Shown: positions 29,623 through 37,160 of the stretch, piece by piece
Layout of the letters: each line of letters begins with the position of its first letter
How positions within the stretch are numbered: the first letter of the stretch is position 1
From: Nocardia arthritidis
GTDB lineage: Bacteria > Actinomycetota > Actinomycetes > Mycobacteriales > Mycobacteriaceae
Direction of reading: 5' to 3'
Assembly: GCF_011801145.1 (NCBI RefSeq)
Contig: NZ_CP046172.1
Location: 7,812,001 to 7,876,000 of the forward strand
DNA length: 64,000 nucleotides
The notes under the pieces: model-generated
What the model was told of the DNA's origin: nothing
Seen by the model: the letters and a program-made list of their open reading frames with translations, nothing else
Databases searched by the model: none
Translations under genes and position numbers: made by a program

Positions 29623-30849
29623 CTATCCGTGGATGGTGGGGCTGAGCAGCGTCGCGGCCAGCGTGTAGGCGATATTCAGCATCGACGCGGTGATCATCGT
29701 GTTGTCGATGCCGAGCGAATGCGCCAGCGGCAGCAGCATTGTCATGACGGTGCCGATCAGCGTGGTCATATCGGTCGTCGACTGCGACTGTCCGGGCAGT
29801 GCCTGGCTCTGCGTGCCCGGAGTCGAACCCGGCAGCGTCGAACCCGGTGCGGCCTGCGGCATTCCGGGAACCGCCGGGGTCTGCGGCAGTCCGGGGACCG
29901 TCGGCGACTGCGGCGCGGCCGGGGACTGCGGGACCGGCACCGGCTGGGTCTGCGGCGCGATCTGGAACTGCGGCGCGCCCTGCGACGGTGCGGCGGCCGG
30001 TTGCTCACCCGAGGAACCGCTGGTCAGTGGGCCGGTCGGCGCGGGCCCCGCGGTCTGCGTGGTGCCGAGCAGATAGCCGACGAGGCCGGTCGTGATCGCG
30101 ATGGCGTGCTTGAGTTGGCCCTCCTGGCTTTCCAGCTGCGCGGCGTCATCGCGGTTGGCGCCGTTGCCCATCTCGATGAATACATCGGGCACCGTGGTGA
30201 GCGCGGGACCGGCGATATCCGCGCGGGTCTGCAGCCCGTCCTGGGTGCCTGCGTAGGTGGCGGGCTGGAATCCGGCCTGCAAGTAGGCGTCGCGCACGGC
30301 GATGGTCGCGGCCCGGCCGGGGCCGGACTGCACCTCGTTGGCCTTCGCGTCGGGGATGGGGAGCTGCGGCACGATGAAGTGGAAGCCGCGGTCGGCGGCG
30401 GGTGCGCTGTCGGCGTGGATGCTGATCGCGACCGCGGCGCCGGACTGGTTCGCCGCACGCGCCCGGTCATCGATGCAGCCGCCCCATCCGGTGTCGTCCG
30501 GACGGCTGAGCACCACCTTCGCGCCGAGCGCCTCCAGCGAGGATTTGACCAGTTGGGCGACGTTCCAGTTGATGGTGTGCTCGGGCACGCCGTTGACGGT
30601 CGTCATGCCGGTGGTCTGGCACTCCTTGGTGCCGCCGCGACCGTCGCTGACCTGTTTGGCCTGGTTCTCCGATGGGATGGAGCCCTGGTGTCCCGGATCC
30701 AGAAAGATGGTTTTACCAGCTAGTTTGGTGGCGACGTCCGGTACGGCGGGCGCGCCGAGCGCGGTGACCGGGACCAGCCCGGCGAGCGCCATGACCACCG
30801 CCGCGGTGAGGGCGGTGCAGACTCCGGCCTTGATGATGCGAGCTTTCAT
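29623..30849 (-). CDS. Secreted N-acetylmuramoyl-L-alanine amidase (Amidase_3), with long Pro/Gln-rich tail
   Basis: This 408-residue protein cuts the bond between MurNAc and the peptide stem of peptidoglycan. A signal peptide (ALTAAVVMALAGLVPVTALG-A) is followed by the Amidase_3 domain with zinc ligands in FLDPGHQG, the Glu in GVPEHTINW and the His in ISIHADSA, plus catalytic Glu in FIEMGNGANRDD. It resembles the mycobacterial Rv3717-type enzyme, but here the catalytic domain is followed by about 130 residues rich in Pro, Gln, Ala and Thr (APQFQIAPQTQPVPVPQ) and a hydrophobic end (IDNTMITASMLNIAYTLA). The tail may anchor or target it. Confidence 0.9.
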   Translation of the reverse strand: MKARIIKAGVCTALTAAVVMALAGLVPVTALGAPAVPDVATKLAGKTIFLDPGHQGSIPSENQAKQVSDGRGGTKECQTTGMTTVNGVPEHTINWNVAQLVKSSLEALGAKVVLSRPDDTGWGGCIDDRARAANQSGAAVAISIHADSAPAADRGFHFIVPQLPIPDAKANEVQSGPGRAATIAVRDAYLQAGFQPATYAGTQDGLQTRADIAGPALTTVPDVFIEMGNGANRDDAAQLESQEGQLKHAIAITTGLVGYLLGTTQTAGPAPTGPLTSGSSGEQPAAAPSQGAPQFQIAPQTQPVPVPQSPAAPQSPTVPGLPQTPAVPGMPQAAPGSTLPGSTPGTQSQALPGQSQSTTDMTTLIGTVMTMLLPLAHSLGIDNTMITASMLNIAYTLAATLLSPTIHG

Positions 30850-30985
30850 GTGCGGTCGGTGCCCCGGGACGGAGCACCCCTCCCTTCCCATTGGTCACAT
30901 CAAACCCAGTGGTTCACTCTGACAACATGCGTTTCGGCAAAGCAAGGCGCGTTATCGAACTGTTACCAAAGGTGTGCGAGAAGCC

Positions 30986-31534
30986 TCAAGCCCCGATCGG
31001 CAGCCTGCGCAGCGAACGCAGGGCATAGTGCACGCGGGTCTTCACAGTACCCACCGGAATGCCGAAATCGTCGGCGACATCCTGGTAGGCCCGGTCGCGG
31101 AGGATAACTTCGACCACCGCGTCGCGCTGCAGGGGCGGCAGGCTGGCCAGTAGCTGGGCGACCAGCAAACCGTCGACCAGACCGTCGGCGAAATCCGGAT
31201 CGGCACAACGGATATCGGCCACCTCGTGCACATCGTCCCAGCCGGTATCGCCGGGCCGGACCGCACGGGCCCGCGCCAGATCGACCAAGACGTTGCGCTC
31301 GATCACCAGCAGCCAGGTGCGCACGCTGCCCTTGCTCCGGTCGTAGCGGGCACAGGAACGCCAACCGCGCAGCAGCGTCTCCTGCACCGCCTGTTCGGCC
31401 AGTCCGCAATCGCCGAGCGCACGCATGGCCCGCCAGTGCAGCAGCGCCCGGTCGGCGGCCAGTACGGCGGCCAATCCGGCATCGGTGCACAGCTTGGCGC
31501 ATCCGGCGCCGCAGACGGTCCGAACACATTCCAT
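30986..31534 (-). CDS. ECF-type sigma factor with Cys-rich N-terminus
   Basis: The 182-residue protein has sigma region 2 (LLHWRAMRALGDCGLAEQAV, then GWRSCARYDRSKGSVRTWLL) and region 4 (LPPLQRDAVVEVILRDRAYQ and DFGIPVGTVKTRVHYALRSL). Before region 2 lies a cluster of four Cys (CVRTVCGAGCAKLC, residues 3-16), which is unusual and could bind metal or sense redox state. No anti-sigma gene is next to it. The ATG at 31534 has no clear Shine-Dalgarno and overlaps a perfect palindrome at 31533-31544, so the start is not certain. Confidence 0.75.
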   Translation of the reverse strand: MECVRTVCGAGCAKLCTDAGLAAVLAADRALLHWRAMRALGDCGLAEQAVQETLLRGWRSCARYDRSKGSVRTWLLVIERNVLVDLARARAVRPGDTGWDDVHEVADIRCADPDFADGLVDGLLVAQLLASLPPLQRDAVVEVILRDRAYQDVADDFGIPVGTVKTRVHYALRSLRRLPIGA

Positions 31535-31544
31535 ATCCGGATAT
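31533..31544. promoter_or_regulatory. 12-bp palindrome over the ECF sigma start codon
   Basis: ATATCCGGATAT is perfectly palindromic and covers the first bases of the sigma-factor ATG on the minus strand. It lies in the 165-bp region between the divergent sigma and secreted-protein genes and could be a regulator binding site. Confidence 0.35.
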
Positions 31545-31699
31545 CGCGGGCGACGGAGCGGGTGACAACAGCGCTCGAATTCGGCTGTGTATGCGACAGA
31601 AATCCGGTATTTCCACCCGATGACACGGCATGGTCTGGTAGACCCGCAGGTCAATCGGTTCGTTACCGGCAACCGCTCGATACGAGGAGAACATCAGCC

Positions 31700-32071
31700 A
31701 TGCGCGCGAGGACGCTCATGGCGGCCGGGGCATTGGCGTCGACCGTGACGCTGCTCGGCACCGGACCCGCCACCGCATCACCGGCAACGGTCATGCCCAA
31801 CGACGGCCTCTATCTGGTCGGCGTCGATATCTTCCCCGGCATCTGGGAGGCGCCGGGCACACCCGATCCGGCATACGGCTGCGACTGGCGCAGGCTGTGG
31901 AAGGTCGAGGGCGACAACACGGATATGCGCTACATAATCGGCAACAACTTCACCAGGTTGCGCCCGGTGCGGGTGGAGATCAAACCGACCGATGTCGCCT
32001 TCAAGACCGTCAACTGCGGGGCGTGGCACATGGTGCCGCCACCCCCGAACACCGGATCGTTCGGGGGCTGA
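31700..32071 (+). CDS. Small secreted protein, signal peptide
   Basis: This 123-residue protein has a signal peptide (MRARTLMAAGALASTVTLLG, cleavage near TATA-SPA) and a mature part with NDGLYLVGVDIFPGIWEAPG, GCDWRRLWKVEG and VNCGAWHMVPPPPNTG. Two Cys (CDW and NCG) could form a disulfide. It resembles small exported actinobacterial beta-rich proteins, but no named domain is recognised. A GAGGAG site precedes the ATG at 31700. It is divergent from the ECF sigma gene and could be its target. Confidence 0.7.
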   Translation: MRARTLMAAGALASTVTLLGTGPATASPATVMPNDGLYLVGVDIFPGIWEAPGTPDPAYGCDWRRLWKVEGDNTDMRYIIGNNFTRLRPVRVEIKPTDVAFKTVNCGAWHMVPPPPNTGSFGG

Positions 32072-32101
32072 AAGATCCGCGACCGCGGCTAAGGTCGGCC
32101 C

Positions 32102-32851
32102 ATGACGAGGAAACGGATCCTGATCACCGGCGCCAGCGCCGGTCTCGGCGCGGCCATGGCACGTGACTTCGCGAGCAAGGGCCGCGATTTGGCGCTGTGC
32201 GCGCGCCGCCTGGACGCGCTGACGGAACTGCGCGCCGAGCTCACCGCGGCACATCCCGGCATCACCGTCGCGGTGCGCGGGCTAGATGTGGACGAACACA
32301 CGGCGGTGCCAAGGGTTTTCGGCGAACTCCGCGACGAACTCGGCGGCCTGGACCGGGTGATCGTCAACGCCGGGCTCGGTAAGGGCGCGATAATCGGCAC
32401 CGGCCGGGCGGCGGCGAATATCGCAACGGCCACAACGAATCTGGTGAGCGCGCTGGCGCAAACCGAAGCGGCGCTGGAGATTTTCCGCGCGCAGAATTCC
32501 GGACATCTGGTGCTGATTTCCTCGATGAGCGCGGTGCGCGGCCTGCCGGGCAAGAAGGCGGCGTATTCGGCGAGCAAGGCCGGATTGGCCGCGCTCGGCC
32601 AGGGTTTGGCGACGGAGTTGGCGCGCTCGCCGATCCGGGTCACCACGCTGCTGCCCGGATTCATCGCGACCGAGATGTCGGCCAAGGCGGGCGACGCGCG
32701 AATGGTCGCGCCATTGGACAAAGGCGTCGCTTCATTGGTCGGAGCGATCGAGAAGGAGACGGTGCGGGCATGCGTTCCCGCATGGCCGTGGCGGCTGATC
32801 GATCTGGTGCTGCCGCATTTGCCGGGATCAATTGTCGCGCGCATCGCTTGA
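32102..32851 (+). CDS. Short-chain dehydrogenase/reductase
   Basis: The 249-residue classical SDR has the cofactor motif ITGASAGLGAAMARDFA, VIVNAGLG and the catalytic Ser (LVLISSMSAVRG) and YSASK pair. The substrate is unknown; the C-terminal PAWPWRLIDLVLPHLPG segment suggests membrane association, as in some lipid-acting SDRs. It follows the secreted protein gene by 30 bp and may share its transcript. Confidence 0.85.
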   Translation: MTRKRILITGASAGLGAAMARDFASKGRDLALCARRLDALTELRAELTAAHPGITVAVRGLDVDEHTAVPRVFGELRDELGGLDRVIVNAGLGKGAIIGTGRAAANIATATTNLVSALAQTEAALEIFRAQNSGHLVLISSMSAVRGLPGKKAAYSASKAGLAALGQGLATELARSPIRVTTLLPGFIATEMSAKAGDARMVAPLDKGVASLVGAIEKETVRACVPAWPWRLIDLVLPHLPGSIVARIA

Positions 32852-33116
32852 CCTGGCAGTTCGGCTATCACCGCAGGACAAGGCGCTCGGATGAATAATG
32901 TGTCGCGGGCCACAATTTCATTCGGAAGCGTTAGCTGCATTGTCTGAATTTATGCGTTCTTAACGCTTCTAAATCTTGTTTGATACATTCTTAACGGCTT
33001 CCGTTACCTCTCCGTAATAAATCGGGTGAACTCTCCTTAAGGGTTCGTTTTATGAGCCACCCCGACCAGTACACACCGGCGGGGATGCTCCATCAGATGA
33101 GGAAGTCACCAACCTA
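32852..33116. promoter_or_regulatory. A+T-rich upstream region with 31-bp-spaced direct repeats
   Basis: Bases 32880-33060 are much richer in A+T than the surroundings. TTCTTAACG occurs at 32957-32965 and 32988-32996, 31 bp apart (three helical turns); the first is part of a palindrome GCGTTCTTAACGC (32954-32966). TAATAA at about 33015-33020 may be a -10 element for the secreted-protein gene at 33117. A nucleoid-protein or activator site is plausible. Confidence 0.45.
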
Positions 33117-33797
33117 ATGAAGCTCCAGAAGTTCGCCGCCGCGTCCCTGCTGTGTATTGCCGCCGTCGGAATCACCAGCGGCACCGCCTACGCCGATCCC
33201 ACCCCGAACGCCACCCTGCAGACCGATATCGCCCCCGGCGTGCACTGGACGGCGAACGTCGTCGACAAGTCGGTGGTACTGAAGACCGACGCCGGCTCGC
33301 TGACCACCCAGGGCACCCAGTTCCAGGTGCTGGACAACCAGGGCCACCTGATCGCGGGCATGCCGCTCACCTACCTGAAAGACGGTAAGGAGTGGCCGAT
33401 CGCCGCGCGGGTCGACGGCAACACCGCGACGCTGACGCCGAGCACCAACCCGGCCGAGGCGCACGCGGCCACCATGCTGAAGCCGGTGGACGCCAAGCCG
33501 ATCGGCGGCGTCGACTTCAACACCGCGCTCAGCAACGCGGGCACCGAATTCGGTCTGGCCACCGGCGTCGGCACCCTGATCGGCACCATCATCGGCGGCA
33601 CGCTCGGCTGCGTCGCCGGTGCGGTCGTCGGCGCGGCGCTCATGCCGCCGATCTTCCTGCCGGGCGCCGCGGGTGGCTGCCTCGCCGGAATCGTGGCCGG
33701 TGTCGCGCTCGGCGCCGCGGCGGGCATGATCACCTTCGGCGTCCCGGTCGGCATCGCCGCCGCGATCCAGTTCTACCAGTCGGTCTACGGCCAGTAA
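33117..33797 (+). CDS. Exported protein with glycine-rich hydrophobic C-terminal domain
   Basis: The 226-residue product has a signal peptide (LQKFAAASLLCIAAVGITSG, cleavage after AYA), a beta-rich middle (SVVLKTDAGSLTTQGTQFQV, GKEWPIAARVDGNTATL) and a C-terminal stretch of long Gly/Ala/Val helices with glycine-zipper spacing (GTLIGTIIGGTLGCVAG, GCLAGIVAGVALGAAAG). Two Cys sit in the Gly-rich part. Such sequences can insert in or cross membranes, so a surface or pore-like role is possible. Many similar proteins occur in Nocardia as I remember, but no function is known. It has a strong A+T-rich promoter region and a large terminator. Confidence 0.75.
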   Translation: MKLQKFAAASLLCIAAVGITSGTAYADPTPNATLQTDIAPGVHWTANVVDKSVVLKTDAGSLTTQGTQFQVLDNQGHLIAGMPLTYLKDGKEWPIAARVDGNTATLTPSTNPAEAHAATMLKPVDAKPIGGVDFNTALSNAGTEFGLATGVGTLIGTIIGGTLGCVAGAVVGAALMPPIFLPGAAGGCLAGIVAGVALGAAAGMITFGVPVGIAAAIQFYQSVYGQ

Positions 33798-33811
33798 GTC
33801 CGGCTCACCCA

Positions 33812-33858
33812 CCGCGGCCCGGTGCGCGACAGCTTCTCCGTCGCGTGCCGGGCCGCGG
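33812..33858 (+). terminator. Large hairpin terminator
   Basis: CCGCGGCCCGG (33812-33822) plus CGCGAC (33825-33830) pair with GTCGCG (33840-33845) plus CCGGGCCGCGG (33848-33858), around a TG/TG bulge and a 9-base loop. It is right after the exported-protein gene and before the MFS gene. Confidence 0.8.
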
Positions 33859-33939
33859 CGTTTCGGCGGAAAATCGCCATCGATGGCGGTGGCGGATTCC
33901 CGCCGGAGATCGACCGCGCACGCTGCTGAACTGGCATGC

Positions 33940-35157
33940 GTGTCAACGACTCTCGCTTCTCCCCCGATCGCGTCGACGGACCGGTCGCCACTGCTGTGCT
34001 GGTCCGGCGTCGCCGCCGTGATGCTCGGCATCTTCGCCATCGTGACCACCGAAATGCTGCCGGTCGGCCTGCTCACCTCGATCGCGGGCGATTTCACCAT
34101 CTCCGACGGCATGGCCGGGCTGATGATGACCGTCCCCGGACTGGTCGCCGCCGCGGCCGCGCCGGTGGTGACCGTCGCGACCGCCCGGGTCGATCGGCGA
34201 ATCATGCTGTGCCTGTTCATATTCCTGCTGATCGTCGCCGATCTGCTGATGGCGGTGACGCCGGTGTACTGGCCGGTGCTCGCCGCCAGGGTGCTCGTCG
34301 GCGTCACGGTCGGCGGATTCTGGTCCATCGCCGCGGGTTTGGCCGATCGATTGGTGCCCGCGAAATCCGTGCCGAGGGCCAACGCGATCATCTTCGCCGC
34401 GGTGCCGCTCGGCTCGGTGCTCGGCGTGCCCGCGGGCACCTATCTGGGCGATCTCACCGGATGGCGGGTGGCATTCGCGGTGGTGGCCGGGTTCACCGTC
34501 GCGGTCCTCGGCTTGCTGCTGGCCGTCCTACCACCGCTGCCCGGCGGGCCGGGAACACGAGTTTCCTTGTTGCGCAGTCTCGTTCGCGGCACGAATATGC
34601 GCTACGCCCTGCTGCTGACCTTCCTCATCGTGCTGGCGCACTTCGGCGCGTACACCTACATCACCCCCTTCCTCGAGCAGGTGACGAAGGCCGGTTCCGC
34701 GACCGTCACGCTCATGCTGCTCGCGTACGGCGTCGCCGGGATCGTCGGCAACTTCCTCGGCGGCGCGGCCGTCGCGCGTCATCCGCGCGGCGCGTTCGCC
34801 GGATTCGTGACCATGATCATCGCGGCGCTGCTGCTGCTTCCGGTGCTCGGCCGCTGGGAATTCGGCGCGCTGGCGCTGCTGCTGGTCTGGGGCGTCGGCT
34901 ACGGCGCGGTGCCGGTCGCGACGCAGACCTGGTTCATCAAAGCCGCGCCGAACACCCCGGAGGCGGCATCGGTGTTGTTCACCGCGTCGTTCCAGCTCAC
35001 CCTTTCGCTGGGCGCGCTGACCGGCGGGGTGATCGTCGATCACACGTCGCCGACAACCGTCCTGTTGCTCGCGGCAGCACCCGTCGCGCTGGCGATCCTC
35101 ACGCTCACAACGCATCTCGCCACCGGGCGCGTCTGGCCGGACTTACCCCGGACGTAA
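33940..35157 (+). CDS. MFS transporter, DHA1 (drug:H+ antiporter) type
   Basis: The 405-residue protein has twelve predicted membrane helices, with LGIFAIVTTEMLPVGLLTSI at helix 1, the loop motif ARVDRRIMLCLF and GVPAGTYLGDLTGWRVAF, all typical of DHA1 exporters of the AraJ/NepI kind. It probably expels small toxic molecules. GTG at 33940 is preferred over ATG at 33883, but neither has a good Shine-Dalgarno. A thioesterase gene follows after 25 bp, then a Rho-like gene. Confidence 0.8.
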   Translation: MSTTLASPPIASTDRSPLLCWSGVAAVMLGIFAIVTTEMLPVGLLTSIAGDFTISDGMAGLMMTVPGLVAAAAAPVVTVATARVDRRIMLCLFIFLLIVADLLMAVTPVYWPVLAARVLVGVTVGGFWSIAAGLADRLVPAKSVPRANAIIFAAVPLGSVLGVPAGTYLGDLTGWRVAFAVVAGFTVAVLGLLLAVLPPLPGGPGTRVSLLRSLVRGTNMRYALLLTFLIVLAHFGAYTYITPFLEQVTKAGSATVTLMLLAYGVAGIVGNFLGGAAVARHPRGAFAGFVTMIIAALLLLPVLGRWEFGALALLLVWGVGYGAVPVATQTWFIKAAPNTPEAASVLFTASFQLTLSLGALTGGVIVDHTSPTTVLLLAAAPVALAILTLTTHLATGRVWPDLPRT

Positions 35158-35182
35158 TCGACTCGACGTATCCGGATCGGGC

Positions 35183-35596
35183 ATGATCGACATCATGATC
35201 GACGAGGTCGGCACCAAACTGTTCCACCAGACCATGCCGTTCACCGAACGGCTCGGCATCGAGGTGCTCGAACACAGCCGCGAACAGGTGCGCAGCCGGA
35301 TCGCCTGGGACGCATCGCTGTGCACGCTCGGCGGGGTGCTGCACGGCGGCGTCCTGATGGCGCTGGCCGATGCGACCGGCGCGGTCTGCGCCTATCTGAA
35401 TCTGCCCGAGGGCAAGCAGGGTACGACCACCGTCGAGTCGAAAACCAACTTCCTCAGGGCGATTCGCGCGGGCTACGCGACCGCGACGGCACGGCCGCTG
35501 CACGCGGGCCGGTCGTTCATCGTGGTGGAAACCGAAATCCGCGACGACGCGGGCAAGCTCGCAGGCAAGGTGACCCAGACCCAGGCCGTGCTCTGA
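35183..35596 (+). CDS. PaaI-type hotdog-fold thioesterase
   Basis: This 137-residue protein has the hotdog signature LGGVLHGGVLMALADATGAV (the HGG and Asp catalytic area), followed by the beta-sheet TTTVESKTNFLRAIRAGYAT and VETEIRDDAGKLAGKVTQTQ. It probably hydrolyses aromatic or short-chain acyl-CoA. A start at 35183 (MIDIM) or 35195 is possible. A strong terminator follows. Confidence 0.85.
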   Translation: MIDIMIDEVGTKLFHQTMPFTERLGIEVLEHSREQVRSRIAWDASLCTLGGVLHGGVLMALADATGAVCAYLNLPEGKQGTTTVESKTNFLRAIRAGYATATARPLHAGRSFIVVETEIRDDAGKLAGKVTQTQAVL

Positions 35597-35611
35597 CCAG
35601 CTGATATCCGT

Positions 35612-35642
35612 AAGGCCCAGGCGCTGCGCCTGGGCCTTTTTC
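35612..35642 (+). terminator. Rho-independent terminator after the thioesterase gene
   Basis: A 12-bp perfect stem (AAGGCCCAGGCG at 35612-35623 with 35627-35638) and a 3-base loop end in a run of T. It separates the transporter/thioesterase unit from the downstream Rho-like gene. The remaining leader 35643-35941 has no gene and no clear attenuator. Confidence 0.9.
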
Positions 35643-35941
35643 ATGTCGCGGGAATATATCCGGGCGGCGGGCGGTTGAGTGGGTTGTCGGCGGTGCCGGT
35701 AGCTCGCACCATTGCGCGACGCCGATCGAGCCGCTACGCTCGGCCCTATCCGCTCCAGTGGATGTAGGCACAGCCTCCCATCGAGCGAATTCCGAGTTCC
35801 GGTGAGTCCCGAACCCTGATTTCCGTGATTCACCCTCCCGATACCGAATCCGCGCGTACCGGGGATCTCAAAGCGCGGCATATCCGCCGCAGTCACGGCC
35901 GTTCGCCGTACCCGAATACTCCCTCCTGAGAAGGAAACCCA

Positions 35942-37081
35942 ATGAACAACAACACAATTCAGCAATCCGAAGGGACGGTCGAGATGCGCTCCGTTTCCGG
36001 CGTTGTCGAGCTGACGGAAAACCGCGCGATCCTACGCGTCGACGGCTATCTGCCATCGCCGCTCGACATCCACATCCCCGCCCGCATGGCTCGCGAAAAT
36101 GCTTTGCGCCGAGGCGATTTCGTAGTCGGATCGGCGAAACGCGCACCGCGCAGCGAACAGCTGGACCCGCTGGTCGCCATCGAAACCGTCAACGGGCTCG
36201 ACCCGGCCAAGGCGGCGGCCCGGCCGCATTTCGCCGACCTCACACCCATCTACCCGAATCAGCGGCTGCGGTTGGAAACCGAGCCGCACGCCATGACCAC
36301 CCGGGTCGCCGATCTGGTCATGCCGATCGGCAAGGGCCAGCGCGCCCTCGTCGTCGCACCGCCCAAGGCGGGCAAAACCTCTGTGCTGCAAGCCATCTCG
36401 CACGGCATCGCGAAGAACCACCCGGAATGCGAACTGCTGCTGGTGCTGGTCGGCGAGCGGCCGGAGGAGGTGACCGACCTGTCCCGTGAGATTCCGGCCG
36501 AGGTCGCCGCGGCCACCTTCGACGCCTCGCCGCGCGAACAGGTGGCGCTCGCCGAACTGGCCATCGAGCGGGCCAAGCGCCAGGTCGAACAGGGCCGCGA
36601 CGTCGTGGTCCTGCTGGACTCACTGACCAGGCTGGCCCGCGCGTACAACCTGGCCACCCCGGCCTCCGGCCGCATCCTGGCGGGCGGCATCGACGCCGCC
36701 GCGCTGGCGCCGCCCAAGAAATTCCTCGGCGCCGCCCGCAATATCGAGCACGGCGGCTCGCTGACCATCATCGCCACCACGCTGGTCGAGACCGGTTCGC
36801 TGGCCGACACCGTGGTCTTCGAGGAGTACAAGGGCACCAGCAACGCCGAACTCAAACTCGACCGGACGACCGCGAACCGGCGCGTCTTCCCCGCGGTCGA
36901 CATCGGCCAATCCAGCACCCGCAAGGACGAATTACTGCTCACCCCTGAGGAACTCGCGGCCACCGAGCTGCTGCGCCGCACCCTGTCGGGATTGGACGGA
37001 CAGCGCGCCATCGATCTGCTGCTGGAGGGCCTGCGCAAGACGCAGACCAACGCCGAATTCCTGGCCCAGCTCAAGCATTGA
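35942..37081 (+). CDS. Short divergent Rho paralogue (transcription termination factor-like)
   Basis: The 379-residue protein is a Rho ATPase core: Walker A PPKAGKTS (140-147), ERPEEVTDL (172-180), Walker B VVVLLDSLTR (Asp226), Q-loop area LARAYNLATPASGRILAGGI, R-loop YKGTSN, and the arginine finger in SSTRKDELL (Arg327). It differs from housekeeping Rho. It lacks the N-terminal Rho_N domain and the long basic extension of actinobacterial Rho; the primary RNA-binding aromatics (GFGFLR in E. coli) are replaced by NRAILR; the Asp before ERPEEV is Gly171; and R-loop GTGN is GTSN. ATP hydrolysis is probably intact and RNA or inhibitor binding altered. It is a second Rho and not the main one. AAGGAAA precedes the ATG. 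Confidence 0.88.
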   Translation: MNNNTIQQSEGTVEMRSVSGVVELTENRAILRVDGYLPSPLDIHIPARMARENALRRGDFVVGSAKRAPRSEQLDPLVAIETVNGLDPAKAAARPHFADLTPIYPNQRLRLETEPHAMTTRVADLVMPIGKGQRALVVAPPKAGKTSVLQAISHGIAKNHPECELLLVLVGERPEEVTDLSREIPAEVAAATFDASPREQVALAELAIERAKRQVEQGRDVVVLLDSLTRLARAYNLATPASGRILAGGIDAAALAPPKKFLGAARNIEHGGSLTIIATTLVETGSLADTVVFEEYKGTSNAELKLDRTTANRRVFPAVDIGQSSTRKDELLLTPEELAATELLRRTLSGLDGQRAIDLLLEGLRKTQTNAEFLAQLKH

Positions 37082-37090
37082 GCCCACCCG

Positions 37091-37160
37091 TCACCGAATC
37101 GCTACGCCATGTCCTGGCCCACCCGTCACCCGACCGCCACCCCTCACCGAATCGCTACGC
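37091..37160. repeat. Direct 17-bp repeats between the rho-like gene and the MAB_1171c-type gene
   Basis: TCACCGAATCGCTACGC occurs at 37091-37107 and at 37144-37160. The second copy starts exactly at the stop codon of the convergent membrane-protein gene; the first lies in the short gap after the rho-like stop. A third partial copy is between them. It looks like a small duplication of the gene end. Confidence 0.6.

Noticed and set aside
33940..37081. A bicyclomycin biosynthesis or self-resistance cluster around the short Rho and the MFS exporter
   Set aside because: No cyclodipeptide synthase or dioxygenase genes are present, and a terminator at 35612-35642 separates the transporter unit from the Rho gene; only the paralogue itself is reported.
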